Shown here piece after piece: positions 1 through 6,114 of a stretch of 8,416 bases of DNA. The translations under genes were made by a program, and so were the position numbers. The stretch is from positions 1 through 8,416 of the forward strand of contig JAUVIG010000151.1 in NCBI GenBank assembly GCA_030592825.1, read 5' to 3'. This DNA comes from Chlorobiota bacterium. GTDB lineage: Bacteria > Bacteroidota > Bacteroidia > Bacteroidales > JAADGE01. Position 1 is the stretch's first letter; the number at the start of each line of letters is the position of its first letter. The notes beneath the pieces are model-generated. The model searched no databases. It was given only the letters and a program-made list of their open reading frames with translations, and was not told the origin of the DNA.

Positions 1-1322
1 GGTTTTCTGCAAGTAATAATTGAATTATTATAATTCATTTGTTTAACTTTTTCAGCTAATGTGATATAATGCTTATACCCTTGAGAATAATCCTTTTTGC
101 TTAATTTATGCATTTCATTAATATTCGGAATATAAAGAATGGATGAGAATATTATTATGTAAGATATAATATTTAAGATTTTCTTTTTGTTGGGTTTTAT
201 TATCAAAATTATTATTTTATAAATTCCGTAATAAAAACAAAAAGCAATAAAAGGTGCCAGTGTCCATACATATCTGGAAGCATTGCCGGTATGCCAAAGC
301 ATAAAAACAGCTATGTTTCCGAGAAAATATAAAATTAGCAAATAACGAATTTTTTTTACTTGCCAAGCACCGAAAAATACTATGATAATTACAAGTATTC
401 CTAACATTATTAGCAAAGTTTCTGATATTGCATTTAATCGGATAAATGGAAAAAGTACTTCAAAAAATCCAAGAATAACAGTATCATGAAGGTTAACATA
501 CAGTTTTTCAATAAATTCACTAAACGAATTAATTTGTTCATTTTCAGCTTTCCATGGGCTGTAAACCATAATTGTTCCCAAGTACCTGCCTTTAATTCCG
601 TAAACTGTATTTCTAATTAGCCACGGCAGATACAATATAAAAATGCCCGCTAAGAATCCAACAGCAGTTTTTATTTTTTTATTTAGAAGAAAGAATATTG
701 TTATAGCTCCAATCAGTACAATTCCCAGGCTTTTTAAATAATATACAACTACTGTTGCTGTAATAATTAAATAAAAATATTTTGATTTCCAATACTTATT
801 ATCATCTTTCATGATTGAAATCCAATAAATAACTAATACAGAAAAAAACAAATAAGGGATTTCTGCCATAATAATAAATGAAAACATTAAAAGTCCCCAA
901 TTTAATAAAAGAATTAAGCTGATTGAAAAAGCAAAAAGAGTATTTTTAGTCAATTTAAGTATTAAGAAGTAGAATAATAATATGCTGCTGATTAAAAATA
1001 ATCCGTTAATAATTTTAAATGCAATAATATTTTTTCCGAAAAACAACATAACTAATGCCAATAAGCTTGAATAACCGGGAGGGAACCAGTTAGTTGGTTT
1101 ATGTTTGGGAGTGTATGGAGAGGCGTAACCATTCCCTTCTAAAATTGAAGAAGCATAATTAATATAATTATAATTATCTCCGCTTTTATCCGGTTTTTTA
1201 TCAAAAACGTAATTATATGAAGAAGCGAATACAATAATTAAAATTAAGGGATAAATTATATTTCGATTGTTTTTTAAAAATGTTTTAATAAATAATTTTC
1301 GTTTTAATTCAGTCCCTGACAT
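1..1322 (-). CDS. GT-C type membrane glycosyltransferase (GT39/ArnT-like), 3' end cut by window edge
   Basis: This reading frame is open from an ATG at 1322 through 440 codons to the left edge, so the C-terminus is missing. I translated it by hand. It encodes a strongly hydrophobic protein with about nine or more membrane segments, for example around residues 21-40, 84-96, 98-123, 128-150, 155-170, 184-212, 219-234, 302-320, 327-343 and 355-376. The first outer loop carries SGDNYNYINYASSILEGNGY (47-66), the usual place of the catalytic Asp (here D49) in GT-C enzymes. It is followed by the family-typical PPGYSSLLAL (81-90). EIPY (154-157) and ASRYVWTLAPF (348-358) also fit the family. The final residues, IITCRK, resemble the start of the soluble C-terminal domain of such enzymes. 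Known members move a sugar from a polyprenyl-phosphate carrier onto lipid or protein at the outer face of the inner membrane. Donor and acceptor cannot be told here. It lies 68 bp downstream of phoH on the same strand and may be co-transcribed. Confidence 0.85.
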   Translation of the reverse strand, partial: MSGTELKRKLFIKTFLKNNRNIIYPLILIIVFASSYNYVFDKKPDKSGDNYNYINYASSILEGNGYASPYTPKHKPTNWFPPGYSSLLALVMLFFGKNIIAFKIINGLFLISSILLFYFLILKLTKNTLFAFSISLILLLNWGLLMFSFIIMAEIPYLFFSVLVIYWISIMKDDNKYWKSKYFYLIITATVVVYYLKSLGIVLIGAITIFFLLNKKIKTAVGFLAGIFILYLPWLIRNTVYGIKGRYLGTIMVYSPWKAENEQINSFSEFIEKLYVNLHDTVILGFFEVLFPFIRLNAISETLLIMLGILVIIIVFFGAWQVKKIRYLLILYFLGNIAVFMLWHTGNASRYVWTLAPFIAFCFYYGIYKIIILIIKPNKKKILNIISYIIIFSSILYIPNINEMHKLSKKDYSQGYKHYITLAEKVKQMNYNNSIITCRK

Positions 1323-1390
1323 TTTTTACTGTTTATATTTTAAATTAAATATAGAAAATTATATTGTTTTGAGTAATTAGATTTGCCCTT

Positions 1391-2332
1391 TTACTTTATT
1401 TCAGTATCTTTCTCAAACGCCTCAACAATAGGAGAAACCAAAGGATGTCTTACAATATCCTGTTTGTTGAAATAAATAAATTTAATACCTTTTATGTTAT
1501 TTAATATATCATTAACTTTCAATAAACCTGATTTTACATTTTTTGGAAGATCAATTTGAGTCATATCACCTGTAATAATGAATTTTGAGCTTTCACCCAT
1601 TCGAGTAAGGAACATTTTAAGTTGTGAAATTGTAGTGTTTTGGGCTTCATCAAGTATTACTACGGCATCATTAAGAGTTCTTCCTCTCATATATGCTAAA
1701 GGTGCAATTTGAATAATGCCTTGCTCCATTAATTTGTTTAGTTTATTTCCGGGCAGGATATCTGATAACGCATCATACAACGCTTGCAAATAGGGATCTA
1801 ATTTATCTTTAAGATCGCCGGGTAAGAAACCTAATCTTTCACCGGCTTCAACTGCCGGACGGCTTAAAATGATCTTTCTTACTTCATTATTTTTTAAAGC
1901 TCTTACAGCCAATGAAATTGCCAAGTAGGTTTTACCTGTACCGGCAGGACCCACAGCAAATATTAAATCATTTTTATAATATGAATTTACGAATTTTTTT
2001 TGATTTTCAGTTCGAGCAGTAATAGGCTTGCCGTTATTGCCGTATATGATAACTGAATCTGAATCGAAGTTCAAGTTAATTTTATTATTGAAGATTAAAT
2101 CAATATCTTTAATTTCAAGTTTATTGAAACGGTCTAACTGTTTTTTGAGCTTGTTTATAAATTGTTCAAAGTTTTTAACCTCTTGATTTCCTCCTGAAAC
2201 TTTAATCTCATCACCTCGAATAACAATCTTCAATTTTGGAAATAAATGCTTTATTTTTTCGGTATTCTTGCTGTCGTTTCCGTAAAAGTCGATTAAACTG
2301 TCCGGATCTAAATATATTTTTTTTTCAATCAT
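1391..2332 (-). CDS. phoH: PhoH-like ATPase
   Basis: This encodes a 313-residue cytoplasmic P-loop ATPase of the PhoH family, close to the usual length. The N-terminal ~75 residues have the KH-like fold seen in PhoH/PhoL proteins (KLKIVIRGDEIKVSGG, 33-48). The ATPase domain has Walker A GPAGTGKT (128-135), the family block LSRPAVEAGERLGFLPGD (156-173), RGRTL (216-220), Walker B VVILDEAQN (224-232), the sensor block TGDMTQIDLP (254-263) and the C-terminal IVRHPLV (293-299). All key residues are present, so it should be active. Family members are linked to RNA metabolism and phosphate or stress responses, often beside ybeY. No ybeY is visible here. The start ATG at 2332 is the first codon that gives the full N-terminal domain. 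The gene diverges from the SAM hydroxide adenosyltransferase gene across 60 bp and is followed by the membrane glycosyltransferase. Confidence 0.95.
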   Translation of the reverse strand: MIEKKIYLDPDSLIDFYGNDSKNTEKIKHLFPKLKIVIRGDEIKVSGGNQEVKNFEQFINKLKKQLDRFNKLEIKDIDLIFNNKINLNFDSDSVIIYGNNGKPITARTENQKKFVNSYYKNDLIFAVGPAGTGKTYLAISLAVRALKNNEVRKIILSRPAVEAGERLGFLPGDLKDKLDPYLQALYDALSDILPGNKLNKLMEQGIIQIAPLAYMRGRTLNDAVVILDEAQNTTISQLKMFLTRMGESSKFIITGDMTQIDLPKNVKSGLLKVNDILNNIKGIKFIYFNKQDIVRHPLVSPIVEAFEKDTEIK

Positions 2333-2392
2333 CTACTTATAGTTACTTTTGCATTTACAAAGTAAATGTTTTTTAAATAAAAAAGTAAAAAA
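2333..2392. promoter_or_regulatory. Divergent promoter region with palindrome
   Basis: This 60-bp spacer separates phoH (minus) from the SAM hydroxide adenosyltransferase gene (plus). On the plus strand TACTTTTG at 2344-2351, followed by C, matches the Bacteroidota -7 consensus TAnnTTTG exactly. On the minus strand TTACTTTG (complement of 2358-2365) matches it with one mismatch. I see no clear TTG at the usual -33 distance on either strand. The two elements are arranged around the perfect inverted repeat CATTTAC-AAA-GTAAATG (2352-2368). The start points for both genes would lie inside or next to this palindrome. Confidence 0.55.
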
Positions 2393-3187
2393 TTGCCGGT
2401 AATAACACTTATATCAGATCGAAATATTGATGATTTTTTTCTCGGCAGATTGAAGGGTCAGTTATTAAAAGCTTGTGATAATCTGAATATTGTTGATTTG
2501 GCTCATAATATTGGTCACCACAGTATTTCAAAAGCTGCATTTATTTTAAAGAACAGTTACAGAAATTTTCCTGACGGTACAGTTCATTTAATAGGTGTTG
2601 ACGGTGAATGTTCCGGAAACAGAAGTCATTTGATTGCTAAAGTTCAAGATCAGTATTTTATTGCTGCGGATAACGGTCTTTTCAGCTTAGTTTTTGAGTC
2701 TGATGAATTTGAAACAATTATAAAAATTGACGGCTGTGATAAAAGCGCGTTTAAAACTCCTGCTTTATTTGTATTTGGTAAGACAGCATGTGAGATTATA
2801 AACGGTGTGAATCTTGAAAATTTCGGAAAAGTTACCGGTGAGATTAAACAAATGCTTGCATTGCATCCGTCGCACGGTGAAAACTATATTCTCGGTAATA
2901 TTATTTATATGGATAGCTACAGTAATGCAGTTTCAAATATAACTTACGATATATTTAATGAAATTTCGCAAGGCAGGCCTTATCGTATTTATGCAGGTAC
3001 TTCAGGATATGCAATTAATAATGTCAGTTATTCTTATCAAGATGTTGAACCGGGTGAACTGGTTGCCGTATTTAATTCCCTCGGTTTGCTTGAAATAGCC
3101 ATGAATAAGGGTGAGATTTCAAAACTTCTTAGTTTTAGTAATACAACAAAAATCAGAATAGAGTTTTATGATAGTAAGAATAGTTAA
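2393..3187 (+). CDS. SAM hydroxide adenosyltransferase homologue (DUF62 / SAM hydrolase family)
   Basis: This 264-residue cytoplasmic protein has the usual length and layout of the DUF62 family, whose known members hydrolyse S-adenosylmethionine to adenosine and methionine. Visible family landmarks are VITLISD (3-9), the stretch LGRLKGQLL (17-25), NIVDLAHNI (32-40), NFPDGTVHLIGVD (58-70), AADNGLFSL (91-99) and IIYMDSYSNAVSNI (170-183) at the start of the C-terminal barrel. D70 and R77 keep the spacing of the Asp-Arg pair described as catalytic in archaeal SAM hydrolases. The usual TDFG is altered to SDRN, the usual DPGVG to DGECSG and the usual FGN to YSN. The His of the described triad is not obvious. 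The start is a TTG; the frame is closed by TAA at 2378-2380 with no ATG between. The gene overlaps the next one by 20 bp. Confidence 0.85.
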   Translation: MPVITLISDRNIDDFFLGRLKGQLLKACDNLNIVDLAHNIGHHSISKAAFILKNSYRNFPDGTVHLIGVDGECSGNRSHLIAKVQDQYFIAADNGLFSLVFESDEFETIIKIDGCDKSAFKTPALFVFGKTACEIINGVNLENFGKVTGEIKQMLALHPSHGENYILGNIIYMDSYSNAVSNITYDIFNEISQGRPYRIYAGTSGYAINNVSYSYQDVEPGELVAVFNSLGLLEIAMNKGEISKLLSFSNTTKIRIEFYDSKNS

Positions 3188-3473
3188 AATGAAGTTTAAG
3201 AAAGAGAAAATTAATGATTTTATTATATTTTCAAAAGAAATTAAACCAATAATTAAAGAACAAACCGGATGCTTATATCTTGATATTCTGCAAGATGTAA
3301 AAGATAAGGAAATATTCTTTACATGTAGTCATTGGAATAATGAAGATGATTTAAATAATTATAAAGAAACTGATTTCTTTAAAAATGTTTGGCCGAAAGC
3401 AAAAGAATGGTTTGCTGATAGACCTGAAGCGTGGAGTTTAGTTAAAACTGAAAAAGAAAATACCAATGAATAA
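3168..3473 (+). CDS. ABM-domain (antibiotic biosynthesis monooxygenase-like) protein
   Basis: This 101-residue soluble protein has the ABM ferredoxin-like (dimeric alpha/beta barrel) fold. MIVRIVKMKF at the start forms the first strand. A helix follows with DFIIFSKEIKPIIKEQTGCLYLDILQD (residues about 17-43), then IFFTCSHWNNEDDLNNYKETDFFKNVWP (about 49-76), which is the canonical HW-x-DLNNY-x-TDFF block of the family, and a C-terminal KEWFADRPEAWSL. Members include YgiN-type quinol monooxygenases and Lsr-type proteins, but many have no known substrate, so only the fold can be stated. The ATG at 3168 lies inside the preceding gene, overlapping it by 20 bp, and the stop overlaps the mazG start by 8 bp. 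This points to translational coupling in one transcript. Confidence 0.85.
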   Translation: MIVRIVKMKFKKEKINDFIIFSKEIKPIIKEQTGCLYLDILQDVKDKEIFFTCSHWNNEDDLNNYKETDFFKNVWPKAKEWFADRPEAWSLVKTEKENTNE

Positions 3474-4248
3474 TATGCAAAATAAATTAAAGGCTTTTGA
3501 AAATATCTTAAAGATAATGGATGATGTCAGAGAAGGATGCCCGTGGGACAAAGAGCAAACCAATGAAAGTCTTCGTACTATGACTATTGAGGAAACTTAT
3601 GAATTGGCTGATGCAGTATTGGAAGATGATATAACCGGAATAAAAAAGGAATTAGGCGACCTTTTCTTACATATTATTTTTTATTCAAAAATTGCTTCAG
3701 AAAAAAAACAATTTGATATTGCCGATGTTATTAACGGTCTGGCAGATAAGTTGATATACAGACACCCGCATGTATTTGGAGAAACCAAAGTGTCAAATCA
3801 AGAAGATGTTAAGAAAAATTGGGAAGAACTTAAACTTAAAGAAAAAGAAAACGGAGGCAGAGTACTCAGTGGTATTCCTAATTCTTTGCCCTCTGTGATA
3901 AAGGCATTAAGAATGCAAGAAAAGGCAAGGGGAGTAGGTTTCGATTGGGAATATAAAGAACAAGTTTGGGATAAAGTAAGAGAAGAATTAAATGAATTTG
4001 AAGCAGAAGTTAAGAAAGCAGATAAAGACAAGATGGAATCTGAATTCGGTGATTTAATGTTTGCCATGATCAATGCTGCTCGATTATATGATATTAATCC
4101 GGATAATGCATTGGAAAAAACCAATCAAAAATTTATAAAACGATTTAATTATTTGGAAGATAATACCATTAAAAAAGGTTTATCTTTAAAAGATATGAGT
4201 TTGGATGAAATGGAAGTTATTTGGCAACAAGCGAAAATTGATGAGTAA
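3466..4248 (+). CDS. mazG: Nucleoside triphosphate pyrophosphohydrolase MazG
   Basis: This 260-residue cytoplasmic protein has the length of two-domain MazG (E. coli MazG is about 263). It is an all-alpha NTP pyrophosphatase that turns NTPs into NMP and pyrophosphate and is regarded as a house-cleaning enzyme for non-canonical nucleotides. The N-terminal domain has CPWDKEQT (25-32), the metal-binding IEETYELADA (41-50; E42, E43, E46) and ELGDLFLHIIF (62-72; E62, D65). The middle has YRHPHVFGE (98-106) and WEELKLKEK (119-127). The C-terminal domain repeats the motif as REELNEFEAE (172-181) and EFGDLMFAMINAARL (193-207), ending with ALEKTNQKFIKRFNYLE (215-231). The start at 3466 overlaps the preceding stop codon region; a second ATG at 3475 is possible. 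It ends in a double stop, TAATAA. Part of its C-terminal coding sequence recurs as a decayed copy at 5938-6114. Confidence 0.96.
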   Translation: MNNMQNKLKAFENILKIMDDVREGCPWDKEQTNESLRTMTIEETYELADAVLEDDITGIKKELGDLFLHIIFYSKIASEKKQFDIADVINGLADKLIYRHPHVFGETKVSNQEDVKKNWEELKLKEKENGGRVLSGIPNSLPSVIKALRMQEKARGVGFDWEYKEQVWDKVREELNEFEAEVKKADKDKMESEFGDLMFAMINAARLYDINPDNALEKTNQKFIKRFNYLEDNTIKKGLSLKDMSLDEMEVIWQQAKIDE

Positions 4249-4261
4249 TAAAAAATGTTTC

Positions 4262-4293
4262 ACCCAACCTTTTAGCTGTTAGATTATCTTTAA
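4262..4293 (+). promoter_or_regulatory. Candidate ECF-sigma promoter upstream of the sigma gene
   Basis: ACCCAACC (4262-4269) is followed after exactly 16 bases by ATCTTTAA (4286-4293). An identical pair with identical spacing lies at 5414-5445. An AAC-containing -35 and a spacing of about 16 bp are usual for ECF-type promoters, and autoregulation of ECF sigma genes is common. The distal block ends 28 bp before the TTG start of the sigma gene, leaving a short leader. The match between two places is direct observation; the assignment to this sigma factor is inference. Confidence 0.6.
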
Positions 4294-4321
4294 GTTAGAA
4301 CAGAACTATAGAAATAGGAGT

Positions 4322-4867
4322 TTGAAGAAAATTATTGCGGGCTGTAAAAAAGGTAATGCCAAATCTAAAAAAGATTTGTATGATAGGTTTGCACCATTAA
4401 TGCTAAGCCTTTGTTACAGGTATGCAAAAAATAAACCGGATGCAGAAGACATTTTCCAAGAAGGGTTTCTTAAGGTATATGAGAATATTTCACAATTAAG
4501 AAAACCTGAAGTTTTGGAATGGTGGATGAAAAAAATATTTGTGAATGAAGCATTTAAACTTTATAAAAAGAAAACAAGATTATACCTTGTTGATGATATT
4601 ACTTTATTGGGAAACAGCATAAATGATAATATAAGTTATAATAATATTTTCAGTAACATAGAAACAGATGAGCTAACTCGGATTATTCAAAATTTACCTG
4701 ACAGAATGCGAATTGTTTTCAACATGTATAGTATTGAAGGTTTTTCTCATAAGGAAATAGCTGATATGTTAGAGATTTCCGTAGGTACATCAAAATCCCA
4801 TTTACATGATGCAAGAAAGAAATTGCAAGATAATATTATTATAAAAAAAATTAATTTGTACGGATAA
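4322..4867 (+). CDS. ECF-type RNA polymerase sigma factor (sigma-70 family)
   Basis: This 181-residue protein has the two-domain layout of extracytoplasmic-function sigma factors. Region 2 covers about residues 17-85 (LYDRFAPLMLSLCYRYAKN at 19-37, DAEDIFQEGFLKVYENI at 40-56, EWWMKKIFVNEAFKLYKKK at 66-84). A variable linker follows (about 86-115). Region 4 covers about 116-172 with LPDRMRIVFNMYSIEGFSHKEIADML and the recognition helix ISVGTSKSHLHDARKKL (152-168). The start is a TTG that gives the usual MKKIIAGCKKGN opening. AGGAG (4316-4320) lies only one base before it, closer than a normal ribosome site. No in-frame ATG occurs until 4400, which would remove half of region 2. The next gene starts one base after this stop, so both are likely one operon. 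A candidate autoregulatory promoter precedes it. Confidence 0.92.
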   Translation: MKKIIAGCKKGNAKSKKDLYDRFAPLMLSLCYRYAKNKPDAEDIFQEGFLKVYENISQLRKPEVLEWWMKKIFVNEAFKLYKKKTRLYLVDDITLLGNSINDNISYNNIFSNIETDELTRIIQNLPDRMRIVFNMYSIEGFSHKEIADMLEISVGTSKSHLHDARKKLQDNIIIKKINLYG

Positions 4868-4868
4868 T

Positions 4869-5348
4869 ATGAATAAGTCTATACCAAAGAGGCATTTTGA
4901 TAATTTTTTTAAAGACAGATATAAAAAACATACAATCTCTCCTGAAAAAGAATTGTGGGAAAAAATCAATTCCCGTATGAACAATAAAAAGATTATTTTT
5001 TCTTTAAAAAAAATACAACAATTAAGGATTGCTGTTTCAGTTCTTGCTTTTGCCCTTATCGGAACAATAACTCTCATTGTAACAGATACAATTAAACAAA
5101 AAAATACAACAATAGATTTACAAGAACAATCAATACCCGATTTACCTGCCGAATCTATATCCGAAAAACATTTGAATTCGGTTAGTAAAGTCGACTTATC
5201 GAATCAAGAGCAAGAAGAAGAAGATATTTTGGAAGCAGATAATTATATTGATGATACCAATGATACCAATTCTTTAGAAATTATTTTATATCAAGAAACT
5301 GATAATTATATAGAAAAAAACAATTCTCCGGGAGTTACATCAAAATAA
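4869..5348 (+). CDS. Putative single-pass membrane anti-sigma factor
   Basis: The 159-residue product starts one base after the sigma factor stop. Its N-terminal about 50 residues are basic and contain FDNFFKDRYKKHTISPEKELWEKINSRM (10-37). This resembles the short FxxxF/Pxx-LWE-I cytoplasmic segment of membrane proteins that often follow ECF sigma genes in Bacteroidota. One membrane helix follows (about 52-71, LRIAVSVLAFALIGTITLIV), then an acidic, low-complexity periplasmic tail (about 75-159) with a DDTNDTN tandem stretch. No cysteine or His-x3-Cys-x2-Cys zinc anti-sigma motif is visible, and no catalytic domain. Membership is inferred from gene order, topology and the N-terminal segment. 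The tail is short for such proteins, which often carry a larger outer domain, and there is no sign of a frameshift beyond the stop at 5346-5348. Confidence 0.6.
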   Translation: MNKSIPKRHFDNFFKDRYKKHTISPEKELWEKINSRMNNKKIIFSLKKIQQLRIAVSVLAFALIGTITLIVTDTIKQKNTTIDLQEQSIPDLPAESISEKHLNSVSKVDLSNQEQEEEDILEADNYIDDTNDTNSLEIILYQETDNYIEKNNSPGVTSK

Positions 5349-5413
5349 GTTTATCTGTATATACTGAATTCAGAAGAAACTGATAAGATTATTAATATTA
5401 AAATCAATCATTG

Positions 5414-5445
5414 ACCCAACCATTTTCAATTAAGTTAATCTTTAA
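5414..5445 (+). promoter_or_regulatory. Second copy of the candidate ECF-sigma promoter motif
   Basis: ACCCAACC (5414-5421) and ATCTTTAA (5438-5445) are separated by 16 bases, the same blocks and spacing as in front of the sigma gene at 4262-4293, while the spacer bases differ. The motif sits in the 152-bp gap between the anti-sigma-like gene and the secreted thioredoxin-fold gene and ends 55 bp before the ATG of the latter. This suggests that gene has its own sigma-dependent promoter. I see no hairpin terminator in this gap. Confidence 0.6.
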
Positions 5446-5500
5446 TACAGACTTTTGGTCATAATGTAATTTTTATTAATTTAATTTAAAAATCAGTAAT

Positions 5501-5911
5501 ATGAAATTTGTAAAAAAAGTACAAAATCTTGCTCTTGTACTTATCTTTTTAACAGGATTTAGTGTTTCAAATGTTTTTGGTCAGGAAAATGAATCTGCAA
5601 CGCTGTATGCAGTAATGTTCCATGCTGATGACTGTATTGACAGCGAGTTAATGATACCTATAGTTAAAGACTTGCAAGAAAAACTGAAAGACAAGAAAGT
5701 AGAATTTGTAAAATTCGATTTTTCTGATGTAGCATCAAAAGAAAAGACCCATAAAACCGCAAATAAACTTGGGCTTAACGGAATATTAGTATCCAATCAG
5801 GGAACCGGTTTTATAGTATTAGCAGATGCAAAAAGTAAAAAGAGAAAAGCTGTTTTAACAACAGAACAATCTTTGGATGAGATGCTTGCCATTATTTTAA
5901 AGAATCTATAG
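5501..5911 (+). CDS. Secreted thioredoxin-fold protein with CxxS site
   Basis: The 136-residue product starts with a signal peptide: basic MKFVKKVQN, hydrophobic core LALVLIFLTGFSV, probable cleavage after VFG (about residue 27). The mature part looks like a thioredoxin fold. ATLYAVMFHADDCIDSELMIPIVKDLQEKL (33-62) matches strand, active-site loop and helix. KVEFVKFDFSD (66-76) is the next strand, followed by a helix KTANKLGLNGILV (85-97) and a strand pair TGFIVLADAKSKKRKAVLT (102-120). The active-site position reads C45-I-D-S48, so the second redox cysteine is a serine. C45 is the only cysteine in the protein. No cis-Pro is evident at the usual site. It is therefore unlikely to be an ordinary disulfide reductase; a chaperone-like, mixed-disulfide or purely structural role is possible. 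Start ATG 5501 is the first in frame before the signal peptide. It has its own candidate ECF promoter. The fold assignment is by eye. Confidence 0.65.
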   Translation: MKFVKKVQNLALVLIFLTGFSVSNVFGQENESATLYAVMFHADDCIDSELMIPIVKDLQEKLKDKKVEFVKFDFSDVASKEKTHKTANKLGLNGILVSNQGTGFIVLADAKSKKRKAVLTTEQSLDEMLAIILKNL

Positions 5912-5937
5912 CCCGTGGTTATTTAATAAGCAAACAA

Positions 5938-6114
5938 AATTTGAAGGAGATTGAAAGAAAGCAGGGATCTTAATAAGGTTCTTGCTTTCATTGTTTAATA
6001 ATGTGGAATCTGAATTCGGTGATTTTATGTTTGCCGTGAACAATGTTGCTTGATTATATGATATCAATCCTGATAATGCTTTGGAAAAAACCAATCAAAA
6101 ATTCATAAAACGAT
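5938..6114 (+). pseudogene. Decayed duplicate of the mazG 3' coding region
   Basis: Bases 6004-6114 align without gaps to mazG 4034-4144 with 102 of 111 identical by my count. In the mazG frame they read ESEFGDFMFAVNNVA, then a TGA stop (6051-6053) where intact mazG has CGA for R206, then LYDINPDNALEKTNQKFIKR. Homology breaks sharply after CGAT at 6114. Weaker similarity extends upstream: 5938-5964 matches mazG 3995-4021 at 22 of 27 positions, with a second TGA at 5952-5954. Between the two blocks this copy has 27 bases more than mazG, a multiple of three. Neither domain of MazG is complete, so it cannot make a functional enzyme. Four of nine substitutions in the main block are synonymous. 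Confidence 0.88.
5957..5989. repeat. Hairpin inside the mazG remnant
   Basis: GAAAGCAGGGATC (5957-5969) can pair with GGTTCTTGCTTTC (5977-5989) over 13 positions, three of them G-U on the plus-strand RNA, with a 7-base loop. It lies 45 bp after the stop of the secreted thioredoxin-fold gene. It could slow or end transcription, but no run of T follows, so I do not call it a terminator. The left arm is mazG-derived and the right arm belongs to the extra 27-base segment. Confidence 0.4.

Noticed and set aside
4802..5077. Minus-strand open frame across the sigma/anti-sigma junction
   Set aside because: It lies opposite two well-supported genes, has no recognisable family and no start signal of its own.
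5254..5274. Tandem GATACCAAT repeat in the anti-sigma-like gene
   Set aside because: Two copies only, within a low-complexity acidic tail; ordinary slippage and no sign of a functional repeat array.
5906..6094. Minus-strand open frame of 62 residues
   Set aside because: Its first part resembles another antisense frame at 3798-4124, but only because both are complements of mazG and its decayed copy. It is a by-product of the duplication, not a gene family.
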